Shown here: positions 22,570 through 35,339 of the stretch, piece by piece
Numbering within the stretch: the first letter of the stretch is position 1
Layout of the letters: the number at the start of each line of letters is the position of its first letter
NCBI GenBank assembly: GCA_003254925.1
Contig: QANZ01054569.1
Location: 91,226-155,225, forward strand
DNA length: 64,000 nucleotides
From: Chamaecrista fasciculata
Lineage: Eukaryota; Streptophyta; Magnoliopsida; Fabales; Fabaceae
Reading direction: 5' to 3'
Notes under the pieces: generated by a model
Seen by the model: the letters and a program-made list of their open reading frames with translations, nothing else
The model's database searches: none
Told to the model about the DNA's origin: nothing
Translations under genes and position numbers: made by a program

Positions 22570-22571
<2 letters not shown>

Positions 22572-22606
<35 letters not shown>

Positions 22607-22625
22607 NTTTTTTTTTTTTTTTTTT
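22572..22625. other. Poly-T tract with a single N
   Basis: More than 50 T with one N at 22607, about 85 bp upstream of the hydrolase ATG. The true length is uncertain and the N probably marks an assembly join. Confidence 0.7.
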
Positions 22626-22710
22626 AAGCTCTGTTCTTCAACTTAACACACACTTGGAAGTTCTTCTAATTTGTAACCTCTACCACTCAAAAAGATAAAC
22701 CCCCAAAGAT

Positions 22711-25700
22711 ATGGTTTCTTCTCTTCTCTCTCTCCCTCTCAACGTCGCCGTTTCGTCTTCTTCCTCTGCAACACACAGCAGAAATGCCCTAATTAGCAGC
22801 ATCGGCAGAAGAAGACGATCGCCGACGACGACGGTAGTTAAGGTTCGAGCTAGCTCCTCGAAGGCTAATAAAGAAGAAGACTCGCCGGAGTTCAATCCTT
22901 TCGGCTTCGTCACCGACAATCCTTCCAGCCGCAGCGCCATTCAGTTGCCGGAAAGTCCTGCCGAAGATGGCAATGTCGGCCAAATGCTCTACGTAATGCT
23001 TCTTTCAAATCTCATCTTTGATTTCTTAATAATTTCATTCGATTCAGCTTCCAAGTATCTTTATAATGTAATTTGAAATAAATCTGGCTAATGATTGAGG
23101 GTAATGTTAAATTTAGAGTAAACAATTTGATCATAAGCTGACAACTTAGTTCCTGGAAGACTGGGATGTACATTTTAGTCTCTGAAACATCAAAATGGTA
23201 TACTAATTAGTCTTTTTATAGACTAAATAATATACGGTTTGTCGGTTTTAATTTTCTAGGGACTAAAAGTATATTGTTTTGATCTTTTAGGATTAAATGT
23301 GTATTATAATCTTTCAAGGACCAAATTGTTAGTTTACTCTTAAATTTAAAATAATATTAAGAGTAAATTGATGATTTATTCCCTCAAAGATGATAGACTT
23401 ATCAATTTAGTCCCTGAAATGCCACTTTATAAAATTTAGTCCTAAAAAATGCAATTACAATAAATTTAGTCCTTTTGTTAATATATTAATTTAAATTTAA
23501 TGGCAAATGTGATTTTCTAACATCAATAGTTAAGTGTAATGTCAATAAAAGGTAGAACTATATCATATTTATCATAAGATTTCTGTTAATATCTTTAACA
23601 AAAAGGACCAAATTGATTGTAATTATAATTTTCAAGGACCAAATATTATAATTTAATCTTTGGGGGATTAAATTGAGAAGTCTGTCATCTTTGAGGCACC
23701 AAATCATTAATTTACTCTTTCTTTAACAAAAAAAGAAAAAATTAATTTTAACTTCATATTTAATGAAATAGATCTTGTAATTTTATTTTTTTTAAGTTAA
23801 AATTTTATCATGGATTAAATTATTAGTTTATTTAGTAGTTAATTATGTAATATGTACATGTTTGGGTTATGATTTTATTTTAATTTTTTCCTTTAATGGT
23901 TCACCTATGTCAATGGATTTGGTGAGTAATACTCGTTAGTTACACTTTTCTCAAATAGAATCAATGTATTCATAACTTATTCTAATAAAGATAAATGGGT
24001 ATAGTTGATTTCTTGTGATCAGTTCTGTACTCTTAATTTTTAATAACAGTTACCACTTACCACTATCTTTATTTCAAATTCTCATTTAAATTTTCTTGAT
24101 GGGAGTTTATTAGGTTCTACGAAGTTTGATTACAAGTTATGAACTGGTTATGAAGCAATGAAATAGTGTTTTCAATGCTGAAGGATCCTTAGCCTTAGCC
24201 TACATATATACTTGCATATCCATAAACTAAAAGCCATAGAAATGTTCTATGGTTGTATAGTGTAGACTAAAAAAGCACTCTGAAACTCTATTTCTCATTT
24301 CTTTTAGTGTCACATTTATATATGTATTAGCTATGGCTGGTATATTTTCTGATTCTATACTGTTTGTGCATATGTATGTTCTCTTGATTATGTCTGGTTT
24401 TGAAAAGATTTTTGCTATGTTTCTGGTCATAATATTATTCAAAGATGATTCAAATTCCTATTGGGTCTCTCAAAGGTTTTTTTTTTTTTTTGCATTACTT
24501 GAGTGCTTGAAAAGTATGATATTGTTTCAAATGCTTGTTCCTTCAAAGACTAGGTACTTGGTCTGGAAGGATGAAATTTGAACAAAAATAGAATTATATA
24601 TACTAAAGTAAGAGAGCTGTTCGTATAAAGGCAGCGTGGTGATAGTAAATAGTAATTTATATAACTCGTCTGTTTTACGTTATTCTAGAGAATAGAAGAC
24701 AAGGGCAGGGAATATGGATCATACATTAAATCTGGAAAGTTAAGATGGTTTGTGAGGGAAACTGGTAATCTTTACTTTACTTGGAATAAATTTTCTCTTT
24801 AGATTTCCATTTTTCAAGTATAGGAAATGCTTTAAATAATTTGTATTCTTTTTTCACTTCTTTCAGGATCAGCAGAAAGCAGACGAGGAACTGTTGTCTT
24901 CCTTCATGGAGCTCCAACCCAGTCTTTTAGCTACCGAGTAGTTATGTCTCAGGTTATCTACTTATCTTGCTACATGTTGTCATAGATTTAACAATACTCC
25001 TTTCCATTATGTAAACTAGAAAAATGAGAAGGCGAGAATAAGGCATGTGCAACCTATAGAATATAAAAAAAAATCCCCAAGTTGTTTATTCTGGTAACAT
25101 GATCATCTGAGCTGAAGAAATAATTTTATCTACCTGACATAAGCCATTTCTTGGGGGACAAGAAAATAATGTGTAGTTTATGAGTGATTTCTATGAGGTT
25201 TTCTAATAAAATACGACCAAGTAGATAATTTTATACAGCTCAACATCATATGATTGAATTTCAAAAAAGTTTCTCTGCATATTATGTTTTTATCAAAGAA
25301 CCTAGTTGCTACCACTGGAGGAACCTTATTTATGTATTGTCCATTCTCGTGTCTTCTGGATTCATGAGTGGCCAAATAATTGCTACTAACTCCATATGCC
25401 TTCTCAGCTTAAGCATCTTTGGTAATATGAGAAAACATATTCTTCCCTTCTTTCTTCAGACCATAAGCATTCCGAATATATTTTCTTGAATACATTTTTT
25501 AAAATTTTCTTTAGCTACTTGAATTTTCTTCCTCTTAAATAGTTGGCAGATGCAGGGTTTCACTGCTTTGCACCTGATTGGATAGGATTTGGTTTTAGTG
25601 ACAAACCACAGCCAGGATATGGTTTTGATTACACAGGTTTTTTCTTTTCCTTTTTAATTAGAACGATCTCAACAATCTCAACAACTATAAATTATTGTTG

Positions 25701-28700
25701 TAGAAACCTTATAACTAAAATGCTGTTTGCACAATTTTCTTACAGAAAAGGAGTTTCATGAGGCATTGGATAAATTACTTGATGTGCTAGAGGTCAAATC
25801 CCCCTTTTTTCTAGTCGTTCAGGTATGCAAAGACATAAACGACATAACATACATCTTTCATTTAGAACATTGCATACAAATCTATAATACATTTAATGTA
25901 CATCTTAACATTGGAAAGTGCCAGTTAGAAATAGGTATATACTATAGCTTCATTCTATAAGTGTGCATATTTGTACTTAGATAATATAGCTAAGGCAGTG
26001 CTACACTTCTCTCTCCTCAAGGGATTTCTTGTAGGTTCTTATGGATTAACTTGGGCCCTGAAGAACTCAAGCAAGATATCAAAGCTAGCAATATTGAATT
26101 CCCCATTAACAGTTTCATCTCCTATTCCTGGACTTTTTCAACAACTAAGGTATGGTTATTATTGTATTAATTGAGTTCTGTGCTAAACTGCTAATATATA
26201 AATCTTGGCTGAAGATCTTCTCATATAATTCTCTTGGTTTCAACCATTGTAAGGTTATGAGCATTGAGCAAACCCTATATTTGTTCACAACAGAATTGGA
26301 AATGACAAAATTGCTTAATGTCTTATTGATAAGTTTGTGCTTGATACATCAAGCTTCAGCTTGTGCCCGAATTTCTTTAGTCTTTACATTCATATATATA
26401 TATGATTACCAATCCAAAATAAATTCTGTCTTAATTTATTTTTATTTATATTAACTTTTCTTCTTTCCTTTCTAGAATTCCTCTATTTGGTGAATTTACA
26501 AGCCAGAATGCTATTATTGCTGAGCGGTTTATTGAAGCAGGTAGCCCGTATGTATCCAAAGGTGTATTTGACTATCAAAAAGCAATTCTTTAAATTACAG
26601 TTGGAGCCTGTGATATCTTGTATTATATTATGTAAAGACTGAACATTTTATAAGTTAACTTCACCTTTGTCCTGATCCTGCATTTATGGTATCGATCGAC
26701 ATGTAAGTATGCAGAGAATATATCATAACTATTAGAATTAGCTTCAGTCACTGTTGTCTTCATATCATAGTCACATTGGACAGTACAATTCCCTCAAATC
26801 CCATGTTATTTTCCTTGCTATATGAGACAGGAGATACTATATTCCCAAATTGTTACTTCTTTTGGGCATCGTTCTTAAGGGTACCCCATTTTCGTTTTGC
26901 AGTTATGTCCTGAAAAATGACAAAGCTGATGTGTACCGGTTACCTTATTTGTCAAGCAGTGGACCTGGATTTGGTTTGTGGCCTGACTTCCTTTTCACAT
27001 TTTTCATTTTTTATTATGTGGAATGATGAAAGATTTTATGATATTCCACAAATATATCTGTATCTTAAAGAAACTTGGTGAAACCATCTTAAGCATCCAG
27101 TAAAGGTTGGTACTGTTTCTAATCTTTGATTTGAGATAAGTTTGGGATATATACACATTTTTAGAAGTGAAAAGATCAAGTAGTTGTTTAACTGAAGATA
27201 AGCTGCTAAGAACTAAGGCTTTGTAGACTTACTTTAAAATCTTCATTTGACAAAAGTTTAATTCAAGACTCTTGTTCACTTGAAAAGACAGGAATAATAA
27301 ATATGAATGGAGTAGACATTGTTATGAGTATACTTGGTGCCATTACTGGGTTATGTCAATTATAACTTATAAGTGGTGCTTATTGATGTTTCTTATGTTT
27401 ACAATATTGAGAATGACCCCTAATCTATATAGAATGAAAAAAGTTTGATACAGTTAGTTCAGTTTCTAGAAAATCAGTAGTTTAGTCATGATAATATAAT
27501 ATAATGAACGTGAGCACCTAGTAACATTCAAGTTAATTGGTTTCAGCTTTGCTTGAAGCAGCAAGAAAAGCTAATTTCAAAGGTAATTTCAGTGAGATAG
27601 TTGAAGGGTTTGCAACCGGAAGGTACATTTTCTATCTACATCTTCCCATTTCCAATTTATTGGATTCTTTGAATTTTTCTACAAAATCTCAAACCGATGC
27701 ATCAGTTTCTGGAATAGATAACTTGTATTACTATTGGCTAGAAGTTATGTCTTCAAATGTTTAACATAACTCTGCACCCCCCTTTCCCCCCTCCAAAATA
27801 AAAAAACAAAAAAGAAGAATATGTATAACATAACTACCAAATTTCAACTCATATTAAATGTGTAGTTCCACATAAGTATTGTGATGAATCTTTGTATACA
27901 CATTCAGCATTTGTTTAGTTAAATTGATTTCTTGAGTTAATAGTAATTTCTTTTTATGTGACCAATACTTGAGCATCATTGGAAGTAATATAATTAGGGG
28001 AAAACCAGTTCAATTTTTCTTTAGCTATTTGTCAACAAATCCTTCACTAGAAACGTAATATATCGACAATTTTTATACCTCAATCCGTAGTTCCTTTAGA
28101 AAATTCCCTCCATAATGTCGTAAATCTATTGAAGAACTTGATAGCAAATACATCAGAAGTTGCACCCAAGTTTTGTTCAAATATGAATTATGTTTCAAAA
28201 CCTTAATCATATAAGCCTTAACTTGACAATGATCGGTTCGACTTCCTGAAGTTAAGTGATAAGTTGTGTCCTTCAGATGGGACAAACCGATACTGCTCGC
28301 TTGGGGATTGTCAGACAAGTACCTGCCTCAATCTGTGGCAGAGGAGTTTCAGAAAGGAAATCCAGAAAATATCAAACTTAAGTTGATAGAAGGAGCTGGG
28401 CATATGCCTCAAGAAGATTGGTGAGTAGTTTCAGAATTAGATTCAACATTATCTTGTTAAGTCTCTTTTCTATTTTGGCAAAAGCTCATTTTTGGTCCCT
28501 AAACTTAACATTAATTTTCAATTTTGTCCCCAAAGTTTGTTTATTGTCAATTTTGTTCCCAATGTTTCAAATTTCACTAACTTCATTCAATGAATTAACG
28601 GCAAACTCCACATGACTTATGACATGGAATGATGGAATGTAAAATTTCTATAAAGAAAAATATTCTGACTCAATTGAAAATCACAGAGTTTGTTGTTAAT

Positions 28701-29026
28701 TCATTGGATGAAGTTAGGGTAAAAAATAAAATCTATCAAAATGTGAAATTTTGGGGACAACAGTTAACAAACTTTAGGAGCAAAATTGAAAATTAATATA
28801 AATCTTGAGACAAAATATGATTTTGTCTTTATTTTTGTTTTCGCATCATCGTTATCCACATCCTATTACCGCCTAATCTGGCTCAACTCTAGTTATAGTT
28901 AATACTCCTACTCCCTACATTCAAACTTAACCTGCATTTCTAACTGAGCCACTAAGAAATTAACCTTTTCAATATATTTTTGACAGGCCTGAAAAAGTTG
29001 TTGATGCCTTGAGAATGTTCTTCTGA
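22711..29026 (+). CDS. Chloroplast-targeted alpha/beta hydrolase, 11 exons (381 aa)
   Basis: Exons: 22711-22992, 24689-24764, 24867-24952, 25543-25636, 25746-25822, 26022-26149, 26476-26547, 26903-26973, 27547-27622, 28277-28420, 28987-29026. All have GT-AG borders and the frame is continuous. Residues 1 to about 47 are Ser/Arg-rich with few acids, like a plastid transit peptide. Fold markers: LHGAPTQS (oxyanion loop, H133-G134), APDWIGFGFSD, nucleophile elbow VGSYG with S211, acid D334 in WGLSDKYLP, and histidine H363 in GAGHMPQED. A Ser nucleophile suggests an esterase- or lipase-type hydrolase rather than an epoxide hydrolase or dehalogenase, which use Asp. The substrate is unknown. From memory, an Arabidopsis relative lies directly beside FRS6, which would match its position next to the FRS genes here. 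Introns 1 and 10 carry foldback elements. Confidence 0.87.
23105..23345. repeat. Foldback element in hydrolase intron 1
   Basis: It shares TACTAATTAGTCTTTTTATA and a nearby AGACTAAATA with the element at 21780-22030, and its arms are inverted (GAGTAAACAATTTGATC on the left, GACCAAATTGTTAGTTTACT on the right). No coding sequence. Confidence 0.6.
23360..23728. repeat. Second foldback element in hydrolase intron 1
   Basis: The left arm is AGAGTAAATTGATGATTTAT and the right arm AATCATTAATTTACTCTT. Internal inverted phrases include TTTAGTCCTTTTGTTAA against TTAACAAAAAGGACCAAAT. It is immediately downstream of the previous element. Confidence 0.6.
28475..28838. repeat. Foldback element in hydrolase intron 10
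   Basis: The left arm has TTTTTGGTCCCTAAACTTAA and AATTTTGTCCCCAAAGTTTG. The right arm has the complements (AAACTTTAGGAGCAAAATTG, GACAAAATATGATTTTG). The centre contains inverted ATTCATTGGATGAAGTTAG and CTAACTTCATTCAATGAATT. Confidence 0.6.
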
Positions 29027-30276
29027 ACTCTAAAGCTATCGGACCATGCAGGCGTTGAAGTTTGAGAGTAGTGCTTATTTGTTCTTGCTTATCAAAAAAA
29101 GGTCAAAGCATACTCCATACTCTTTACTGTATCTTCCATTCAATATATAATTCATCTGTAAATTGTACACTAGTTACGTCTTAGAGTTTTACAATGCTTA
29201 ATTTTTTAGGTAAAGAAAATGACAGCTTTGGTCACATGAATCTATTCCCATTTCCTTGTAATTAACATAAAATATCATTAAGTTCTTACTCCATATGTCC
29301 TGGAAGTTACCCTGTTTGAGGGTTATTGCTGAATTGACCAAAAGAATTGTCGTTTATTTCTATATTTGTTGTCACAAGAACTAAGCCACTGTGTGCTATG
29401 TAACAAGTAGTAGTTTTAATACTTGTGAGATGTTTTATACTCAAGTTTCTATTATAACCAATCTTGTAACATAAAACAGTCATATCACAACTTATTCTGT
29501 TCCACAATAAGCAAAGTTGTGCTTGGTGAATGAGTATAAAAATTAAAAATATATAGAAAATAGTTAATATTAATTTGTTCTATTATGCGATTGATTCAAG
29601 GATATACCAATGACTCGATGAGAGATACTTTAATCTAATGTTTGGATTACCTTTGATGTTTCTTTAAATATTTTTAAACATCGGACCAAAAAAAAAATTA
29701 TAAACAGGATAAATTACAATATGGTATCTTTTGATGTAAATCGAGTCCTTGTTCAAAAATGTTTAATTGAGTATCTCTGTCAAGTGATGCCAGGAGCAAC
29801 GTGAGAGTCACATAATTTTAAAAAATTAACAAAAATACTTCTAATTTGTAAAAGAACGAGGCTAAGGATTGTGATGATTTAATATATTTTTCGGACTTTG
29901 GTACATTACTTAAACCATAGATGAGATTAATTTTTATCAAAGAGACTGATTAATAACCAATCTTCTGAGATGCTTTCATATTTGGGTGCTTTCATATTGT
30001 TGAAGGGAGTGGGTGCTTTCATATTTGGCCTCAATTTGAAGTGATTAGGTTATTTTATACTTGGATATTGCAGAAATCTAATGTTGAAGAATCATGATTA
30101 GGATATACAATTTTTACATAATCTCTTAGTTGAAGAACCCTAATTGTGAAAAGTATGAAGACAAAATATTTAATTGTGATATAGAATAATGCAAAAAAAA
30201 AATTAAAGGTAAAATAGTAATTTTTGAAAAATATAAAATAATAGACATGTCACTGTTTTCAGAGGGTAGGAGCCTC
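29027..30276. other. Hydrolase 3' flank and intergenic DNA
   Basis: Nothing with coding support. The first 150 bp are likely 3' UTR. The remainder is AT-rich with short direct repeats (GGGTGCTTTCATATT, twice, near 29985-30030) and no recognised element. Confidence 0.5.
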
Positions 30277-30288
30277 TTGTGAAGACTT
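30277..30288. repeat. LINE target-site duplication, 3' side
   Basis: TTGTGAAGACTT next to the poly-A end of the LINE; the matching copy is at 45315-45326. Confidence 0.8.
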
Positions 30289-30489
30289 TTTTTTTTGGCC
30301 AAAAGAAACCCATTTTATAACCAAACGGGAAAAACCACAGTACAAAGAAAAGACAAAAGAGCAATACAAGCAAAACCACGGCTAACACATCCAGTGGCAC
30401 AAAAACCAACATCAAACTCTAACAAAGACATAAGAGGGGGTGGGGGTGAAGACACCCAATTCAAAGGACACAACCCCTTAGAGTAAGAT

Positions 30490-33400
30490 TTAGCAAGCCA
30501 ATCGGCTGCTTTGTTCAAAACATCTACTAATATGACACACTTTAACAGTAGAAAAAGAAAGCAAAGACAGTCTAATATCATCCACTAGAACCTCACAGTC
30601 CCAAGGAACAGCTGACCCATTACAAACACAGTCCACCAAAGCTTTGCAATCTGATTCAAAGACCACATTTGCAAGGTCTAAAGATACAACCATCACCACT
30701 GCTTTCCTTAGAGCATAAGCTTCTGCCATAAACGCAGAACTAGCCAAGAAAGAATCACCAAAACCATCCAAAACCTGACCATCCTTATTCCTAAAAATGA
30801 CACCCAAACCTGCTGGCACCGATGAGTTGATGAAGGCCCCATCAACATTTACTTTTACTTGAGAATCAAGAGGCGGTATCTAATGACTCTCCCCCTGTTC
30901 AGTAACTATCCCATATCCAACACTGCTAGAAACACAACCATTAGCCTCACAAAAAGCCATAGCAGCATAATGAACCTTCAAACCAACCTTCACAGCCTCC
31001 CCATCAAAGATAAAATCACATCTTGCCTTCCATATCAACCAACAAGTCATCACAAAACAGCAGCAGGCAAAAGCATCCTTATATAAGACATTACACACCA
31101 TATTCTCACACCAATTTTTAAAGCCAATAGTCCACAAAACCAAACCTTCTTGGCCCAATCACACAAAATAATAGTATGTTCTACTGTTTCAACAAAAATA
31201 CCACAAATTGGACAAATAGGATTAGAACCACGCCTTCTTTTAACAAGAGCATCTTTGGAAGCTATCACATTCCTGCAAGCTCTCCAAAGAAAGTGTTTAA
31301 CTCTTGGGGGACCACAACAATTCCAGATCCAATTCCACTTCCTTGATTCAGGAGATTTGAACAACTAGCACCAACTCGATCCTCCAAAGAACACAAAGTT
31401 TTAGCAAATTTGTAACCACTCTTCACTGTGTACAAGCCATTTCTTTCATGCTACCATACCAAAGAGTCATCAGTAGGAAAAAGTGGAAAAGGAATTCTTT
31501 TAATAGCATCCACTTCCTTAGGAAGTAACCAAACACCCACTTCAGAAAAATTCTAGCACCAATTTAAAATGATTTCATTAACATTAGAGACATTCAACTC
31601 CCTCCCAGGATCACTAGAAAAGAGCTTACCACCATGCAAAGAGGTAGCCACTTATCATGCCACATATTAATACTCTCCCCATTTCCCACTTTTCACATCA
31701 AGCCCGTTAATAAGAAATCTCTCCCTTCCAAGAGACTAGACCAGGCCCAAAAAGCTCTTGACCCTTTTCCAACTTCCAAGAAGTCACAATTTGGAAAGTA
31801 AGTGCCTTTAATAATCTTCACCCAAGGATCATTAAGAGAAGAAATAACTCTCCACACTTGCTTGGCCAATAAAGCCAAATTAAAGCATGAAAAGTCACGA
31901 AATCCCATACCACCCATCCCCTTGGCTGAAGTCATTTTTTTCCAAGACAACCAATGAACCTTACTACCAGTTTCAGAATTTCTCCACCAGAATTTAGAGA
32001 CCAAACTGTCCAATTCCAAACAAGTCTTCTTAGGAAATCTAAAGCAATGCATAGCATAGGCTGGAATGACATTCACCACAGATTTGATCATCACTTCTTT
32101 GCCCGCTTGAGATAACAAATTCCTCTTCCAACCCTGCATCTTTTTCTCCACTTTCTGCCTTACAAAAGCTAGAGCAGAATTTTTTGATCTCTCCCAAATA
32201 GAAGGCAATCCCAAATAAACTCCAAGACTCAGATTGCATTGCACACCCAATCGAGCATACACCATATCCTTCACTTCAATACTAGCATTAGCAGAGAAGA
32301 AAATACCTGATTTATCAAGATTTGCTTCCTGCAACAATACTCAGTCAAAATGTTCTTCATTCCATCATAGTTATCACTAGTAGCCCTCAAGAAGAATAAG
32401 GAATCATCAGAAAAAAACAGTGAGAGATCTCAGGACAAGTTCTAGACAGTTTAATACCCTTCAACTTGCCACAGTGCACAGCTTCAGAAACCTTACAAGA
32501 AAGAACATCAGCAACAAAAAGAAAGAGGTAAGGAGAGAGTGGATCTCCTTGCCCCAATCCTCTCTCTGGTTTGAAACTTGAGATCTTTTTTCCAGCTAGC
32601 ACCAAGTTGTAATTAACTGAACAAACACACTTCATCACTCTATCAACCCACACAGAATCAAATCCCATTGACCACATCACTTCTTGCAAGAAATCTCATT
32701 CAACTTTATCATATGCTTTCTTCATATCAATCTTCAGTGCAAACTCTGCTTTCATCCCATTTCTTTTGTTCTTCAAATAGTGATACACTTTATGAGCAAT
32801 AACCACATTATCTTGAATACCCTTCCAGGTACAAAAGCTCTCTGCTGATCAGAAATCAACAAAGACAAAAAAAAACCCTTCAAACGGTTGACCAAGACTT
32901 TAGAGATTATCTTGTAAACAAAGTTACATAAACCAATGGGTCTAAATTGAGCAACCCACTCAGGTTTATCTACCTTTGGAATGATCAAAATGTTGGTTTC
33001 ATTGATTTCTCCCAAATCACTTCCTTTATCCATAAATTCCCTAACCAAATCAAAAACCTGGACACCAATGTCATTCCAAGAAGACTGAAAAAACCATCCT
33101 GAAAAACCATCAGGCCCGGAGCTTTATCCCTTCCCAACTGAAAAACTGCCACTTTAACCTCTTGCAAACTGACAGGCATCAATAGATTCTGATTCATCTC
33201 ATCAGTAACTCTTCTTTTAACAAAACTAAGAGCACCAGAAAGGTCTCTTTGCCCAGAAGATGAGAAGAGATCCAAGAAAAAAGCACTAAAACATTGCCCA
33301 ATCTTCCCCTCATCCTCCAACCAATTCCCATCACCATCTCTAATTTTCAACACTTTATTTTTCTGTCTTCTATTTACAGTAACAACATGGAAGAATTTAG

Positions 33401-34484
33401 AATTCATATCACCATATTTCAGCCATTGAGTTCTGGATCTCTGACCCCAAAATTTATCTTCAAGCTCCCAACACTTCTCAATTTCAATTTTAATCTTCTC
33501 CATTTCATCAGCTTTCTCCACTGTCATACCACCCTATTTGAGAGAAGCAACAACCTTCATTAAACCCTCAATCTTCTTTTTCTGGTTAGGAAAGGCATGC
33601 TTGCTCCAGCAGATCAATCTATCTCTACAATTCTTCAATCTCAAGTTAAAACTCATAATATTGTTACCACTATCACCCACATCAGTCAATAACCAACCTT
33701 CTCTAACAACTGAAGAATACTCTGCATGCTCCACCCACATACTCTCAAATCTAAACAACTTAGGAGTCCTTTTATCCATGAAATTCAAATCAACCACTAA
33801 AAGACAATGGTCAGATTCTACAGATTCAACATGAAACACCATGGCTCTATTACATTCCAACCTGAAAGCAATGTTTCCCATAGTCCGATCCAGTCTCTCC
33901 TTTATCAAACTATCCCCAATATGACCATTAGACCAAGTAAAAACCTGGCCTTTAAATTCCAAATCCACCATACCACAATCAGCAACCCAATCATGAAACA
34001 TAGAGAAAGAATTAATGGATCTTACATTCCCTCCCCATTTTTCAGACTGGAAAAGAATATCATTATAATCTTCTACACATAACCAGCTAACACCACCTGA
34101 TGGAGCAAGCTCGGAAAGTTTCTTCTAAAAGTCATCCCTCTGAGAAGCCCTAGGTGGACCATATACACAAGAAATCAAACAACATTGAGCAAACATCCCT
34201 CCACAAACTACTATATGTATAATATTCTTAGAACTGTACAGCACCTGAACATTCAATTCTGAACTCCACCAAAGAGTCAAGCCTCCTGATAAACCAATCG
34301 GATCCACATAGAAAGAATCATCAAACCTAAAAATCCTCCTTCTTAAACTTTCAAGCTTTTTCTATTTTTGCTTAGTTTCCATTAAGAAAACCAATTGAGG
34401 CCTATATTTAAAAATATTGTCCTTCAGCTCTTTAATTGTCAAGGCCGCCCCAAAGCCTCGACAATTCCAAGAAATCAGCTTCAT
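30490..34484 (-). pseudogene. LINE ORF2: endonuclease, reverse transcriptase, zf-RVT, RNase H (broken)
   Basis: The start is ATG at 34484-34482, reading M-K-L-I-S-W-N-C-R-G-F-G, the usual L1 endonuclease beginning. Endonuclease pieces follow (CVYGPPRA near 34150; VESDHCLLVV near 33830), then reverse transcriptase (RDKAPG near 33130, FRPIGLCNFVYKIISK near 32930, GLGQGDPLSPYLF near 32550), zf-RVT (PPRVKHFLWRACR and CPICG, about 31200-31300) and an RNase H end (AEAYALRKAV and ESDCKALVD, about 30640-30730). Frameshifts and stops separate these blocks. The RT active-site YADD block near 32410 is damaged: its frame reads FFLMIPYSS. Confidence 0.85.
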
Positions 34485-34867
34485 GCATCCTCCGTGGCTG
34501 GAGAAGGCCAGCCACAATCCTTCAGCAATTCCACATCATCCCTGTTCACTCCCCTGAAACAAAAGGATCTTTCTTCAATAACTCTGCCAATCCTTACAGT
34601 ACTAGTAGACACATTCCCATTCTTCCACTTCTTTACTTCATATTCTAGAACTTCTCTGGATTTCTTAACTTTACCAGATGTCTCCTCTACAAGAACACAC
34701 TTCCCTTTATCAAAGCTAACAGAGCCGTGAAACAACACTTCCTTCTTAAATTTTTTAACCTCTTCTTGAGTCAGATCATCACTAGCTTTCCTCTTTGAAA
34801 AAAGAGTCCTCATCTCCTCTGAAAGTTGATGTTTAATAACACTACAAGAAAAAACGAGATTAGCTAT

Positions 34868-34951
34868 GGACGATTCCGTAGCTGATCCGTAGCAAATCCT
34901 AGCTAAAAATGTTAGCTACGGATTTGCTACGGATCAGCTACGGAATCGTCC
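34868..34951. repeat. Near-perfect hairpin in the CACTA subterminal region
   Basis: The left arm begins GGACGATTCCGTAGCTGATC and the right arm ends with its exact complement. The stem is about 32 bp, with a further 6-bp TAGCTA pairing beyond a single extra base, and a loop of under 10 nt. It is built from the same CCGTAGC units that fill the element's ends. Confidence 0.8.
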
Positions 34952-35339
34952 GTAGCTTCTGGGTAGTCGCTAATCAGCTGCGGAATATTCCGTAGCAAAT
35001 CCGTATCAAGTCCGTAGCTATTCGGTAGTTAATCTATAGCAATTATTTTGAAGGTCAAATTATTAAGTCCATAGCTAATTAGCTATGGATGATCTGTAGC
35101 TAATTCCATAGCTATTTCCTAGCTAACATTTTTTAATCCGTAGCTAATCCCTAGCTAATCTGTAGCAACTTTTGTAACACAATAATTAAACTTTCTAGCT
35201 AATCTGTAGCTAATTTCTGTAGCTGATTCGTAGCTAATTGCTGTAGCTAATCTATAGCTAATTGATGTAGCTAATCTGTAGCTATTATGTAGTTATTTTT
35301 TTAGCCTAGCTAATGTGTAACTATTAATTGTGATTGTTT

